A stretch of DNA of 64,000 nucleotides from Actinosynnema sp. ALI-1.44 (lineage in GTDB: Bacteria > Actinomycetota > Actinomycetes > Mycobacteriales > Pseudonocardiaceae). The translations under genes and the position numbers were made by a program. Within the stretch, counting starts at the first letter, position 1. The number at the start of each line of letters is the position of its first letter. The stretch covers positions 744,001 to 808,000 of the forward strand of contig NZ_MTQO01000052.1 of assembly GCF_001984155.1 (NCBI RefSeq), written 5' to 3'. This document shows, piece by piece, positions 35,049-41,942 of the stretch. Below the pieces are notes generated by a model that was given only the letters and a program-made list of their open reading frames with translations, searched no databases and was not told the origin of the DNA.

Positions 35049-35817
35049 ACAGCGACTGAACGATCCGGCCGCAGTCGCCGTTCTCGTCGGACAGTTCACC
35101 GACGGCCAACCCCGAACCCCCGGGGCTGACGTTGGTGGCGGTCCGCATGCAGAACCACTCGCCCACCGGCCGGCGATGCAACGCGACCGTCACGTCGGTG
35201 TTGATCACGAACTGCCGCCGGTAGTCCACCTCGAATCCCATGGCCCAGCTCGCGTCGGCCAAGGTGAGCACCCGGGTCAACGGGGTGTCATGCTCGCCAT
35301 CGACCAGGGGGATCCGCTGCCGTGCCCAGGCTCCACCGGGCCCGGACGTGTCGAAGGAACCGCCGTCGAGGAAACGCCACTCGATGGCCGAGAGGTACCC
35401 GTCGACGTGCGCGCCCGACATGCCGTGATCCGGTTGCGGCCCGGGGATCCCCGGCGGCGCCGGGTCCTGGCGCACCTCGGGCGTGTCGTCCGGACTGGGC
35501 GCCAACCGCCACGCCCGCGCGAGCATCACCGGTTCACCGTCGGACAGCAACTCGCCTTCCAGCAGATCGGTCCGCCCACCGGAACGCAGCGCACGGACGT
35601 CCACCCGGATGTCGCCGACCGGCACCGGCTTCGGGATCTCCACGGTGATCCGCGCGACGCGCAGGTCCGTCCGGCCACCGAAGCGCTCGAACGCCATGCC
35701 GAGCAACGCTGACGGCGGCCCGGCGTGCTGTGTCCGTTCGCTCCAGGGACCGGCCGTCGCCGGGCTGCTCGCGTACCGACCGTCTCCCAGGTCCTGGTAG
35801 AACGCCGTCTCTCCCAT
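35032..35817 (-). CDS. Acyl-CoA thioesterase-like double hot-dog protein
   Basis: 261 residues with the TesB-like double hot-dog layout. The first hot-dog holds QHAGPPSALLGMAFERFGGR, VARITVEIPKPVPVGDIRVD and AWRLAPSP. The second has GFEVDYRRQFVINTDVTVAL and WFCMRTATNVSPGGSGLAVG. Members hydrolyse acyl-CoA thioesters, often of unknown chain length. There is no signal peptide. It converges on the adenylyltransferase gene. Confidence 0.85.
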   Translation of the reverse strand: MGETAFYQDLGDGRYASSPATAGPWSERTQHAGPPSALLGMAFERFGGRTDLRVARITVEIPKPVPVGDIRVDVRALRSGGRTDLLEGELLSDGEPVMLARAWRLAPSPDDTPEVRQDPAPPGIPGPQPDHGMSGAHVDGYLSAIEWRFLDGGSFDTSGPGGAWARQRIPLVDGEHDTPLTRVLTLADASWAMGFEVDYRRQFVINTDVTVALHRRPVGEWFCMRTATNVSPGGSGLAVGELSDENGDCGRIVQSLFIGGR

Positions 35818-35874
35818 ATCCGGATCTTAGACAACCGACCGGGGGCAAGTGATCCTCACCGCCATGACCGGCGA

Positions 35875-36294
35875 CTATGTACGGGACCACCGTAAGGCAT
35901 GCGTGAAGTGGTGACGGCTGAAAGTGGGAATCCACAGCAGACACACCACGACCACCGAGAGCGCCCACCCGGTGACGAGGTCGGCCCGGACCTCCAGCGA
36001 CGGGTACGAAACGAAAACGAAGTACCGGCCGACCGCCTGGAAAACCAGCAGCACGGTGATGGCGACCCGGCTCCACCGCCGTCCCGTGTAGACGGCCGCG
36101 GCCAGCCAGATGTAGAGCACCGCACTGACCGGGTGGTAGATGGTGCCGGGGTTGAACCCGGCCGTCTCAGGCGCTGCCAACAGCCGCCATAAGTCCTGCA
36201 CCACAACGGTGATGTGGTTGAACGCGTGCGCGCCGATCCCGGCGGACGCGACTACCACCCATGGCGGCGTGGGTTTTCCTGCCTGATCGTGCAT
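35875..36294 (-). CDS. Small membrane protein of unknown function
   Basis: 139 residues from ATG 36294 (GGAGG 5 nt upstream). Four hydrophobic helices are visible: around PPWVVVASAGIGAHAFNHIT, AVLYIWLAAAVY, VAITVLLVFQAVGRYFVFVS and LVTGWALSVVVVCLLWIPTF. His residues in AHAFNHI and the C-terminal RHHF are notable but match no motif I know. No family recognised. It lies alone between the thioesterase and SRPBCC genes on the same strand. Confidence 0.65.
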   Translation of the reverse strand: MHDQAGKPTPPWVVVASAGIGAHAFNHITVVVQDLWRLLAAPETAGFNPGTIYHPVSAVLYIWLAAAVYTGRRWSRVAITVLLVFQAVGRYFVFVSYPSLEVRADLVTGWALSVVVVCLLWIPTFSRHHFTHALRWSRT

Positions 36295-36373
36295 GGCCAC
36301 CTCCGGGGCGTGTCATCGGGGTTCTGACACTCCGTTGACACGAGCAAGGCCGTGGCCCGCCGCATGAGCCAGG

Positions 36374-36826
36374 TCACACCGTCGCGCGGGTGAGCGCGGT
36401 GTCGGCGGCGGCCAGGATGGTGCTGAACGTGCGCGTGATCATGCGTTTGGCCAGCACTCGTGTGACGAATGGGCCGATGAGGGGAATCTTGGCTTCGGCG
36501 CGGGTTGTCCATACGACGTGGGTTCCGCCGTCGACCTCGGCGAAAGTCATGCGTCCCAGCTCGTGGCGTGACGCGGGCACGCTGCGGTCGACGACGTATT
36601 CGGTGACGTAGGGCGGTTCGTAGCGGGTGATGCGTTCGCGGAAGTACCCGATTGTCCACAGGTGCACGCGAACCGCGCCGACGCCGTAGGGCGCGTCCGC
36701 GCCGGGCCGGTCCAACCGGCACCGCAGGATCGTCCTGGCCGCGGTGTAGTTGGTGGTCGTGGTGAGCCAGGCGAAGACGTCCTGGATCGGCGCGGCGATG
36801 ACACGTTCGACCGTGATGGTTTCCAC
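36374..36826 (-). CDS. SRPBCC-family (polyketide cyclase/START-like) protein
   Basis: 150 residues with the helix-grip layout: ERVIAAPIQDVFAWLTTTTN at the start, beta strands RVHLWTIGYFRERITRYEPP, YVVDRSVPASRHELGRMTFA and the long C-terminal helix VTRVLAKRMITRTFSTILAA. It binds a hydrophobic ligand; function unknown. It begins 2 bp after the ECF41 sigma gene, so the two are surely cotranscribed. ECF41 loci usually carry a partner gene such as a carboxymuconolactone decarboxylase or oxidoreductase; here an SRPBCC gene takes that place. Confidence 0.85.
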   Translation of the reverse strand: METITVERVIAAPIQDVFAWLTTTTNYTAARTILRCRLDRPGADAPYGVGAVRVHLWTIGYFRERITRYEPPYVTEYVVDRSVPASRHELGRMTFAEVDGGTHVVWTTRAEAKIPLIGPFVTRVLAKRMITRTFSTILAAADTALTRATV

Positions 36827-36828
36827 GG

Positions 36829-37707
36829 TTACCTCTCTCCTCGGCTGAGCGGGCGCACGGGTTCGGCGTGGGACAGCTTGTCGGGGTTGCGAACCCCGTA
36901 CAGGCCGGTGATCAGGCCATTGTGGATCTCGAAGGCCAGCAGCCAGTCGAGCCCGGCGTCACCGGCCAGGAAACGCACCGCGGGCAGCCCGTTGTAGGTG
37001 GCGAACTCGAAGTCCGCGATGCCGGAACGCGCCGTGCGGATCGCGAACCGGGCGACCTCCTCGCGACCGGTGACCGGACGACGCGCCGCGATCACCTTCC
37101 CGCCACCGTCGGCGAACTGGACGACATCGGGGGCCATCAGGTCCATCAGCGCCTCCATCCGCCCGGTCGACGCCGCGTGCAGGAACCGCTCGGCCACATC
37201 ACGGGCGGCTTCGCTGTCGGGCTCGAACCGGCGGCGGCGCGCGTGCACGTGTTCGCGTGCCCTGTGCGCCACCTGCCGGACGGCCGCCTCCGTCTTGCCG
37301 ACCGACGCGGCGATCTCGCCGTGGCTGTAGCCGAACACCTCGTGCAGCACGAAAACCGCGCGCTCGGTGGGGTTCAGCGTCTCCAGGACGAGCATCATGG
37401 CCATCGACACCGACTCAGCGAGAACGGCGTCCTCACTCACGTCCGGCGCCGTACGGACCGGCTCGGGCAACCACGTGCCGACATAGTCCTCACGGCGTGC
37501 TTTGGCGGAGCGCAGTTGATTGAGTCCTTGCCGCGTCACCAGGCGTACGAGGTACGCACGGGGGTGTTCGACTGTCGCCTGGTCGACTCCGCTCCACCGG
37601 ATGTAGCTCTCCTGCAGCACGTCCTCGGCGTCGGCGACGCTGCCGAGCAGTTCGTAGGCGATCGTGAACAGCAGTGCGCGGTGCGTGGCCCACGCGTCTT
37701 CGGACAT
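36829..37707 (-). CDS. ECF41-type RNA polymerase sigma factor (SigJ-like)
   Basis: 292 residues from ATG 37707 (AAGGAGG 5 nt upstream). Sigma region 2 is at about 10-70 (TIAYELLGSVADAEDVLQES; YLVRLVTRQGLNQLRSAKAR) and region 4 at about 108-160 (LNPTERAVFVLHEVFGYSHG; EIAASVGKTEAAVRQVAHRA). It carries the C-terminal SnoaL-like extension that defines ECF41, with DGGGK at 200-204 and NPDKL at 274-278, the two conserved motifs of that group. In ECF41 the extension itself tunes activity and no anti-sigma factor is needed; none is seen here. Confidence 0.93.
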   Translation of the reverse strand: MSEDAWATHRALLFTIAYELLGSVADAEDVLQESYIRWSGVDQATVEHPRAYLVRLVTRQGLNQLRSAKARREDYVGTWLPEPVRTAPDVSEDAVLAESVSMAMMLVLETLNPTERAVFVLHEVFGYSHGEIAASVGKTEAAVRQVAHRAREHVHARRRRFEPDSEAARDVAERFLHAASTGRMEALMDLMAPDVVQFADGGGKVIAARRPVTGREEVARFAIRTARSGIADFEFATYNGLPAVRFLAGDAGLDWLLAFEIHNGLITGLYGVRNPDKLSHAEPVRPLSRGER

Positions 37708-37920
37708 CGCCGCCTCCTTGATGGGCTGTTCCGGCTGGTCACCATCGAGACACAAGGCACAGCCGGAACGTGACACCCCACGGCGTGTTCCGCGTCACAG
37801 GAAGAAGTCCGCCAGGGCGCGTGCGACTGCCTCCGGTGCCTCCTCGGCCATTGCCGTAGTCAACGAGGTGTGGGGTGTTCACGCTCTGCTCCCGCACGAC
37901 GCCGTGCGAGGATGACGCCC

Positions 37921-38481
37921 ATGACGCACCCGTCCGCGCGGCAGGTCGAACTGCTCGAAGGGGCCTACCGGTACGTGCTGGAGCACGGGATCGGCGAGTT
38001 GTCCCTGCGTCCGCTGGCGGCGGCGATCGGTTCCAGCCCACGGGTGTTGCTCTACCTGTTCGGCAGCAAGGAAGGGCTGCTCCGCGCGTTGCTCGCCCGT
38101 GCGCGTGCGGACGAGTTGGGGTTGCTCGCACGGGTGGACCGGCACGATCTCGGTGCGTTGCCGGACGTGGGACGGGCGGTCTGGTCGTGGCTGGTGTCCG
38201 TCGAGCACCGGGCGCTGTTGCGGCTCTGGGTCGAGGCGTACTCCCGTTCGCTGGTCGACCCGGACGGGCCGTGGGGCAGTTTCGCGCGTTCGACGGTCGA
38301 GGACTGGCTGGCGGTCCTGGCCGCGGCGCAGTCCCCGGCCGAGCGGGACACCCCGGACGGTCGGGCCGAGCGGACTCTGGTTCTCGCCGTGTTGCGTGGC
38401 GCGTTGCTCGACGTGCTCGCGACCGGTGATGTGGAACGGGTTTCCGCCGGTGTGGACCGGTACTTGACGAAGATCAGCTGA
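37921..38481 (+). CDS. TetR-family transcriptional regulator
   Basis: 186 residues from ATG 37921 (GAGG 9 nt upstream). HTH: LEGAYRYVLEHGIGELSLRP, then LAAAIGSSPRVLLYLFGSKE. The C-terminal domain resembles small TetR proteins of actinomycetes. It overlaps the convergent cupin gene by 8 bp. The 213-bp gap between the sigma gene and this gene holds no feature I can support beyond probable divergent promoters. Confidence 0.9.
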   Translation: MTHPSARQVELLEGAYRYVLEHGIGELSLRPLAAAIGSSPRVLLYLFGSKEGLLRALLARARADELGLLARVDRHDLGALPDVGRAVWSWLVSVEHRALLRLWVEAYSRSLVDPDGPWGSFARSTVEDWLAVLAAAQSPAERDTPDGRAERTLVLAVLRGALLDVLATGDVERVSAGVDRYLTKIS

Positions 38482-38848
38482 CGGGCCATTTCGGCGTGGC
38501 CGGGGCACTGTCCGGCAGGGCCGTCCAATCCGCACGCACCGGGGAGTACACCTCGGCGACCACGGCGCCTTCCGGTCCCACTGTGACGTGGTGTGGCACG
38601 TTCGCCAGGATTCGCCACGTGTCACCGGGGCCGCGGTCCTTGGTCTCGCCGCCGACCGTGAAGCGCACGTGACCGCTGATGACGAACCCCAACTGCTCGT
38701 TGGCGTGCTGGTGGGCGGGCACTACGCTGCCGGGCTCCAGTTCGACGATCGCCATCGTGACCAGTTCGCTGGTTACGACCCGTGCTGTCACGTTGTCCCA
38801 GATCTGTTTGACGGGCATCGCGGCCAGCTCGCCGAAGGTGTCGCTCAT
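38474..38848 (-). CDS. Cupin-domain protein
   Basis: 124 residues forming one cupin barrel. Motif 1 is PAHQHANEQLGFVISGHVRF, with metal ligands in HxHxxxxE; motif 2 is GDTWRILANVPHHVTVGPEG. It is probably a small metal-dependent enzyme or ligand-binding protein, function unknown. GGGAGG precedes the ATG. It stands on the same strand as the SagB/MFS genes, but that pair is transcribed toward it from 92 bp upstream, so it could be an accessory of the RiPP locus. Confidence 0.88.
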   Translation of the reverse strand: MSDTFGELAAMPVKQIWDNVTARVVTSELVTMAIVELEPGSVVPAHQHANEQLGFVISGHVRFTVGGETKDRGPGDTWRILANVPHHVTVGPEGAVVAEVYSPVRADWTALPDSAPATPKWPVS

Positions 38849-38930
38849 GCCTCCCCCTCCCGACTGAACCGTTCGTTTCAGTAAACTGCCACGATCGTTT
38901 CACCAGATGGCTGTCGACGCAACCCACAGG

Positions 38931-39623
38931 TCAGGAACACGCCGGACCGGCGGTGAACAGCACCGCGGGGAACGCGGTCTCGTCGAGCCCGAGCAACTCG
39001 GTGACCGCCGCGTCGTCGAAACCCGCCACGGCACAGCACGCGATCCCCGCGGACGCGGCGACGAGATACAGGTTCTGCGCCAGGATCCCCGCGTCGACGT
39101 GCACAGTGCGGTAGTGCCGGATCGGGTACTTCGCCAACGTGACGTCCAGGCGGGCGACGACAGCGAGGACGACCGCGGCACGGGTGGCGAACTCGGGCTG
39201 GACCAGGACCGAGCGCAACGCCCGCGTGGGGTCGCCGAGCCGCAGCGCGGACAGCGTCCCGGCCGAGCGGTCATATCGGTGTACACCGGCGGGAACGCCG
39301 GCGACATCGCGCGCGATGGCGTAGATGTCCAGCGAGGGCAGTCCGCCCGCGGACGGTGCCATGTTGAACCGGTGCCCCCGTGTCACCCGCTGCGGACCGG
39401 CCGCCCAGCCCAACAGGTGCGCGATGTCCTGTGTAGACAGAGGCCCGGCGCCGTAGGAGTACGCCGATCGTCGCCGGGTCAACGCGTCGGCCAGGCTCGT
39501 GTCGAACGGTCGGCGGGCGGGAAGCTGAACCGTCCCGTCGCCTGGGACAAGGCCGTCAGCGTCCAGCGAACCGGCAGGCGGGCCGTTGAGGAACGAGTGC
39601 ACACGGGCAAGCGGTTCGCTCAT
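38931..39623 (-). CDS. SagB/ThcOx-type flavin dehydrogenase
   Basis: 230 residues of the nitroreductase-like SagB group: RRPFDTSLADALTRRRSAYS, YGAGPLSTQDIAHLLGWAAG, FNMAPSAGGLPSLDIYAIAR, GVHRYDR and AQNLYLVAASAGIACCAVAG. In azole RiPP pathways this FMN enzyme oxidises azolines made by the YcaO enzyme to azoles. Its ATG overlaps the MFS stop by 4 bp, so it is translated with the exporter gene, divergent from the precursor. The 230-residue length is short for fused SagB proteins but complete for the domain. A role in the adjacent RiPP pathway is inferred. Confidence 0.85.
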   Translation of the reverse strand: MSEPLARVHSFLNGPPAGSLDADGLVPGDGTVQLPARRPFDTSLADALTRRRSAYSYGAGPLSTQDIAHLLGWAAGPQRVTRGHRFNMAPSAGGLPSLDIYAIARDVAGVPAGVHRYDRSAGTLSALRLGDPTRALRSVLVQPEFATRAAVVLAVVARLDVTLAKYPIRHYRTVHVDAGILAQNLYLVAASAGIACCAVAGFDDAAVTELLGLDETAFPAVLFTAGPACS

Positions 39624-40837
39624 GCGTTGCGCCGCAACACTGGCGTGATCCACGCGGCCGCGACTCCGAGCGCCAGGACAGCGAGCCCGATGGCCAGACC
39701 TCCGCGCGGTCCCCAGTTGACCGACACCGCACCGGCCACCGCCGCCCCGACCGGCTGTCCGATCCCCCACGACAGCATCCGGCACGTGGTGTTGACCCTG
39801 GACTGCAGTTCCGCGGGAATCTCCTGCTGACGGAAGGTGATCGCGTTGAGCACGACCGTGGAATGGGCCGCGCCCCACAGCATCGCCGCGGGCAGGGCGA
39901 CGAGCCAGTACGTGCTGGCCAGGACGAGCCCGCCGCACGCCAACGAGGTCGGCAACGCACCCAGCGTCACGCGGGCGGGACCGAACCGCCTGCTCAGCAC
40001 CGGCACCAGCCGTGACGCCGCCAACCCGCCCAATCCCCAACAGCTGAACAGGAACGCGAGCCGGAGATCACCGGAAGGCGCTATGCCCAGCACCTTGTCG
40101 GCCCACGGCACGAGCATCGCCACCCAGGCGCCACCGGCCACGGCGTGTGTCGTCCCCACCAGGGTGAGGGTGCGCACGACCTTGTTCCGCCACAGGAACC
40201 TCAACCCTGTGGCGATGTCCACCTTCGCCCGCACGGGCATGGACAGGGGCGCGCGAATCCCCGCGATCAGCACCGCCGCCGCCACCGCCGTGACCACGTT
40301 GACGCTGATCAGGGGCGCCGGCGGCGCCAGCGATGCCACGAGCAGTCCGGCGAGCGCGGGGACGAACAGTTCGATCGACGTACTGGCCGCGTACAGGGTG
40401 GCGAACGCCGAGGTCAGCCGTTCCTTGCCGACCAGGGTGGGCAGGGCGCCGAAGTTGGCGGCGTCGAAGAACACGAAGCACGTCTGCACGACGAAACCGA
40501 CGACGATCACCTGCGTCGCGGTCAGAACCCCGCTGTACCAGGCGATCGGGATGCTGGCCAGCGCGAGGCCGGTGACGACCTCGAGGCGGACCATCATCTC
40601 CCGCCGCCGGACCCGGTCGGCCACCGCGCCCGCCAGCAGGCCGAACACCAGGTACGGCGCCGCCTCCGTCGCGGCGACCGCGGCCGTCCAGCCCGACGAC
40701 CCGGTCAGCTGGTAGACCAGCACCGGAAGGGCGACAAGGGAGACGAGGCTGCCGGTCAACGACACGACGCGGGCGGCGAGGTAATGCCGGAAATCCCGAT
40801 CCGCCCTCAGGTCCACACGTGTCTCCGCTGATGCCAC
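39620..40837 (-). CDS. MFS exporter of the EntS-like (MFS_3) group
   Basis: 405 residues with about 12 membrane helices. It starts FRHYLAARVVSLTGSLVSLV and has the loop motif AGAVADRVRRREMMVR between helices 2 and 3. The pattern matches the MFS_3 group that includes the enterobactin exporter EntS. GTG 40837 follows TAGGCT (minus strand, 40844-40849) by 6 nt, so the transcript is probably leaderless. The palindrome at 40852-40870 lies just upstream. It most likely exports the mature RiPP made by the divergent operon. Confidence 0.88.
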   Translation of the reverse strand: MASAETRVDLRADRDFRHYLAARVVSLTGSLVSLVALPVLVYQLTGSSGWTAAVAATEAAPYLVFGLLAGAVADRVRRREMMVRLEVVTGLALASIPIAWYSGVLTATQVIVVGFVVQTCFVFFDAANFGALPTLVGKERLTSAFATLYAASTSIELFVPALAGLLVASLAPPAPLISVNVVTAVAAAVLIAGIRAPLSMPVRAKVDIATGLRFLWRNKVVRTLTLVGTTHAVAGGAWVAMLVPWADKVLGIAPSGDLRLAFLFSCWGLGGLAASRLVPVLSRRFGPARVTLGALPTSLACGGLVLASTYWLVALPAAMLWGAAHSTVVLNAITFRQQEIPAELQSRVNTTCRMLSWGIGQPVGAAVAGAVSVNWGPRGGLAIGLAVLALGVAAAWITPVLRRNA

Positions 40838-40851
40838 CCGCGCAGCCTAAC

Positions 40852-40870
40852 GAAAACAGTTACCGTTTTC
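40852..40870. promoter_or_regulatory. Palindrome over the exporter promoter
   Basis: GAAAAC-AGTTACC-GTTTTC is a 19-bp inverted repeat; two further base pairs form inside the spacer. It lies just upstream of the presumed -10 box of the MFS gene. On the minus strand the element TGAAAACGGT (40862-40871) resembles the first ten bases of the Zur-like box at 40903, suggesting the same regulator. Confidence 0.5.
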
Positions 40871-40902
40871 ATCTGTGTCGACCGTCACATCCCCTCAGGT
40901 GT

Positions 40903-40917
40903 TGAAAATGGTTGTCA
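40903..40917 (+). promoter_or_regulatory. Zur-like box upstream of the RiPP precursor gene
   Basis: TGAAAATGGTTGTCA agrees with the actinobacterial Zur-box form TGAAAATGATTTTCA (as I recall it) at 13 of 15 positions and is 50 bp before the precursor start. A related box occurs 8 kb away upstream of the importer (49041-49055, 11 of 15 identical to this one). It is quite unlike the IdeR box at 11677. Confidence 0.55.
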
Positions 40918-40966
40918 TGTGTGGCTGGGTAGAGAGGGAATGCGACAACGAGGGAGGTGACAACAC

Positions 40967-41074
40967 ATGAAGGACATCTTTGTGAGCGTCGAGGCCGAGC
41001 GGGCCCTGCCGCACAACTCCGCCAGCCACAGCAACGCGCTGGTCGAGAACCCGTTCGACGACAACGAAGAGTGA
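40967..41074 (+). CDS. Putative RiPP precursor peptide (35 aa)
   Basis: A 35-residue reading frame with a perfect Shine-Dalgarno (GGAGGTGA, 6 nt before ATG). It begins MKDIFVSVEAERALP, a plausible leader with a hydrophobic strand (IFVSV) such as E1-like or RRE domains bind, continues HNSASHSNALV (16-26), and ends acidic (VENPFDDNEE). There is no Cys or Thr. Ser18, Ser20 and Ser22 alternate with Asn, Ala and His and are the natural targets for YcaO-type cyclisation to oxazolines. It sits directly before the E1-like, hydrolase and YcaO genes. I recognise no known precursor family. Confidence 0.75.
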   Translation: MKDIFVSVEAERALPHNSASHSNALVENPFDDNEE

Positions 41075-41079
41075 TCTGA

Positions 41080-41114
41080 CACGGTGCCGCCCAACCCGGG
41101 CGGGCGGCACCGTG
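41080..41114 (+). promoter_or_regulatory. Stem-loop between precursor and modification genes
   Basis: CACGGTGCCGCC (41080-41091) pairs perfectly with GGCGGCACCGTG (41103-41114), loop 11 nt, 5 bp after the precursor stop. No T-run follows. As in many RiPP operons it probably stops or slows part of the transcription, or protects the 3' end, so that precursor exceeds enzyme. Confidence 0.75.
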
Positions 41115-41141
41115 CCCACCCCACACACCGAAAGAGGTGCC

Positions 41142-41942
41142 ATGTCCTCCGGCAACGAGGGATTACGGCCGGGGGCCGCGCTGTTCCCCAGTCCACGCAA
41201 CGGAATGGCGTTGCGCGACGCCAACGGGAACCTGTTCGACCTCGCGTTGGACGAGGACACGTCCGCCGCCGTACGAGCCGCGTTGATCGGGAACGGGCAA
41301 CCACCGGACGAACTCGCCGCGTTCCGCGCGGCGGGCCACCTGGGCCAACGGCGTCCTTGGCCGCACGAACGCGCCAGGATCGGCGTCCTCGCCGAACCGG
41401 CGATCGCCCAGGCATTGACCGCCCACCTCCGGCGCGCGGGCGCGATTCCCGTGCCTGTCAACGCCGACGCCGTCGACGCGACCGAAGTCCACGCCGTGTG
41501 CGCGGTGCACGACGGCCCGGCGCCGACGTGGTGGAGCGAGCTCGATTCGTTGTTGAACAGAGGAATCGGGTGGCAGCGGGTGTACCGGGAAGGACGTCAC
41601 GTCCTGTTCGAACCGGTCGCGGACGACCTGCCGCACGCGGACGTCCGGGCACGCAGGCTCGCCGCGGCGGGATCCGGCCACGAACACCTCGAAACGTACT
41701 GGACCAGTTGTGCCACCGAAGAAGCCGTCCTGGGCGACGAGCGCATGACCGCCGCCGAGATCGTGCTCGTGTGCGCCATGGCCGCCCAGGACCTGGAACG
41801 CTGGGCACGGGGTACGGACCACCGCGAGAGCTCGTTCGTGCCCGAGGCGATCCCGGCCAGTCGACGGCTGCGCGTCATGGACCTGGACACGTTCGCGATC
41901 GGCGATCATCCCGTTCTGCCGGTGCCTCCGTGCGCCCCATAG
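41142..41942 (+). CDS. E1-like / TOMM leader-peptide-binding protein, degenerate
   Basis: 266 residues from ATG 41142 (AAAGAGG upstream). The order of elements follows TOMM cyclodehydratase C-proteins. LRPGAALFPSPRNGMALRDA at the start is the likely leader-binding winged helix. A weak Rossmann segment ERARIGVLAEPAIAQALTAH follows, then GIGWQRVYREGRHVLFEPVA, a closing helix EIVLVCAMAAQDLERWARG and the HPVLPVPPC end. The two CxxC pairs that bind zinc in typical members are absent. It should present the precursor leader to the YcaO enzyme. The assignment rests on order and context rather than strong motifs. Confidence 0.65.
   Translation: MSSGNEGLRPGAALFPSPRNGMALRDANGNLFDLALDEDTSAAVRAALIGNGQPPDELAAFRAAGHLGQRRPWPHERARIGVLAEPAIAQALTAHLRRAGAIPVPVNADAVDATEVHAVCAVHDGPAPTWWSELDSLLNRGIGWQRVYREGRHVLFEPVADDLPHADVRARRLAAAGSGHEHLETYWTSCATEEAVLGDERMTAAEIVLVCAMAAQDLERWARGTDHRESSFVPEAIPASRRLRVMDLDTFAIGDHPVLPVPPCAP

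Noticed and set aside
38474-38848. Cupin protein as a core RiPP enzyme
   Set aside because: It lies 82 bp beyond the SagB gene on the same strand and has its own ribosome site, but nothing in its sequence links it to peptide modification; left as a generic cupin.
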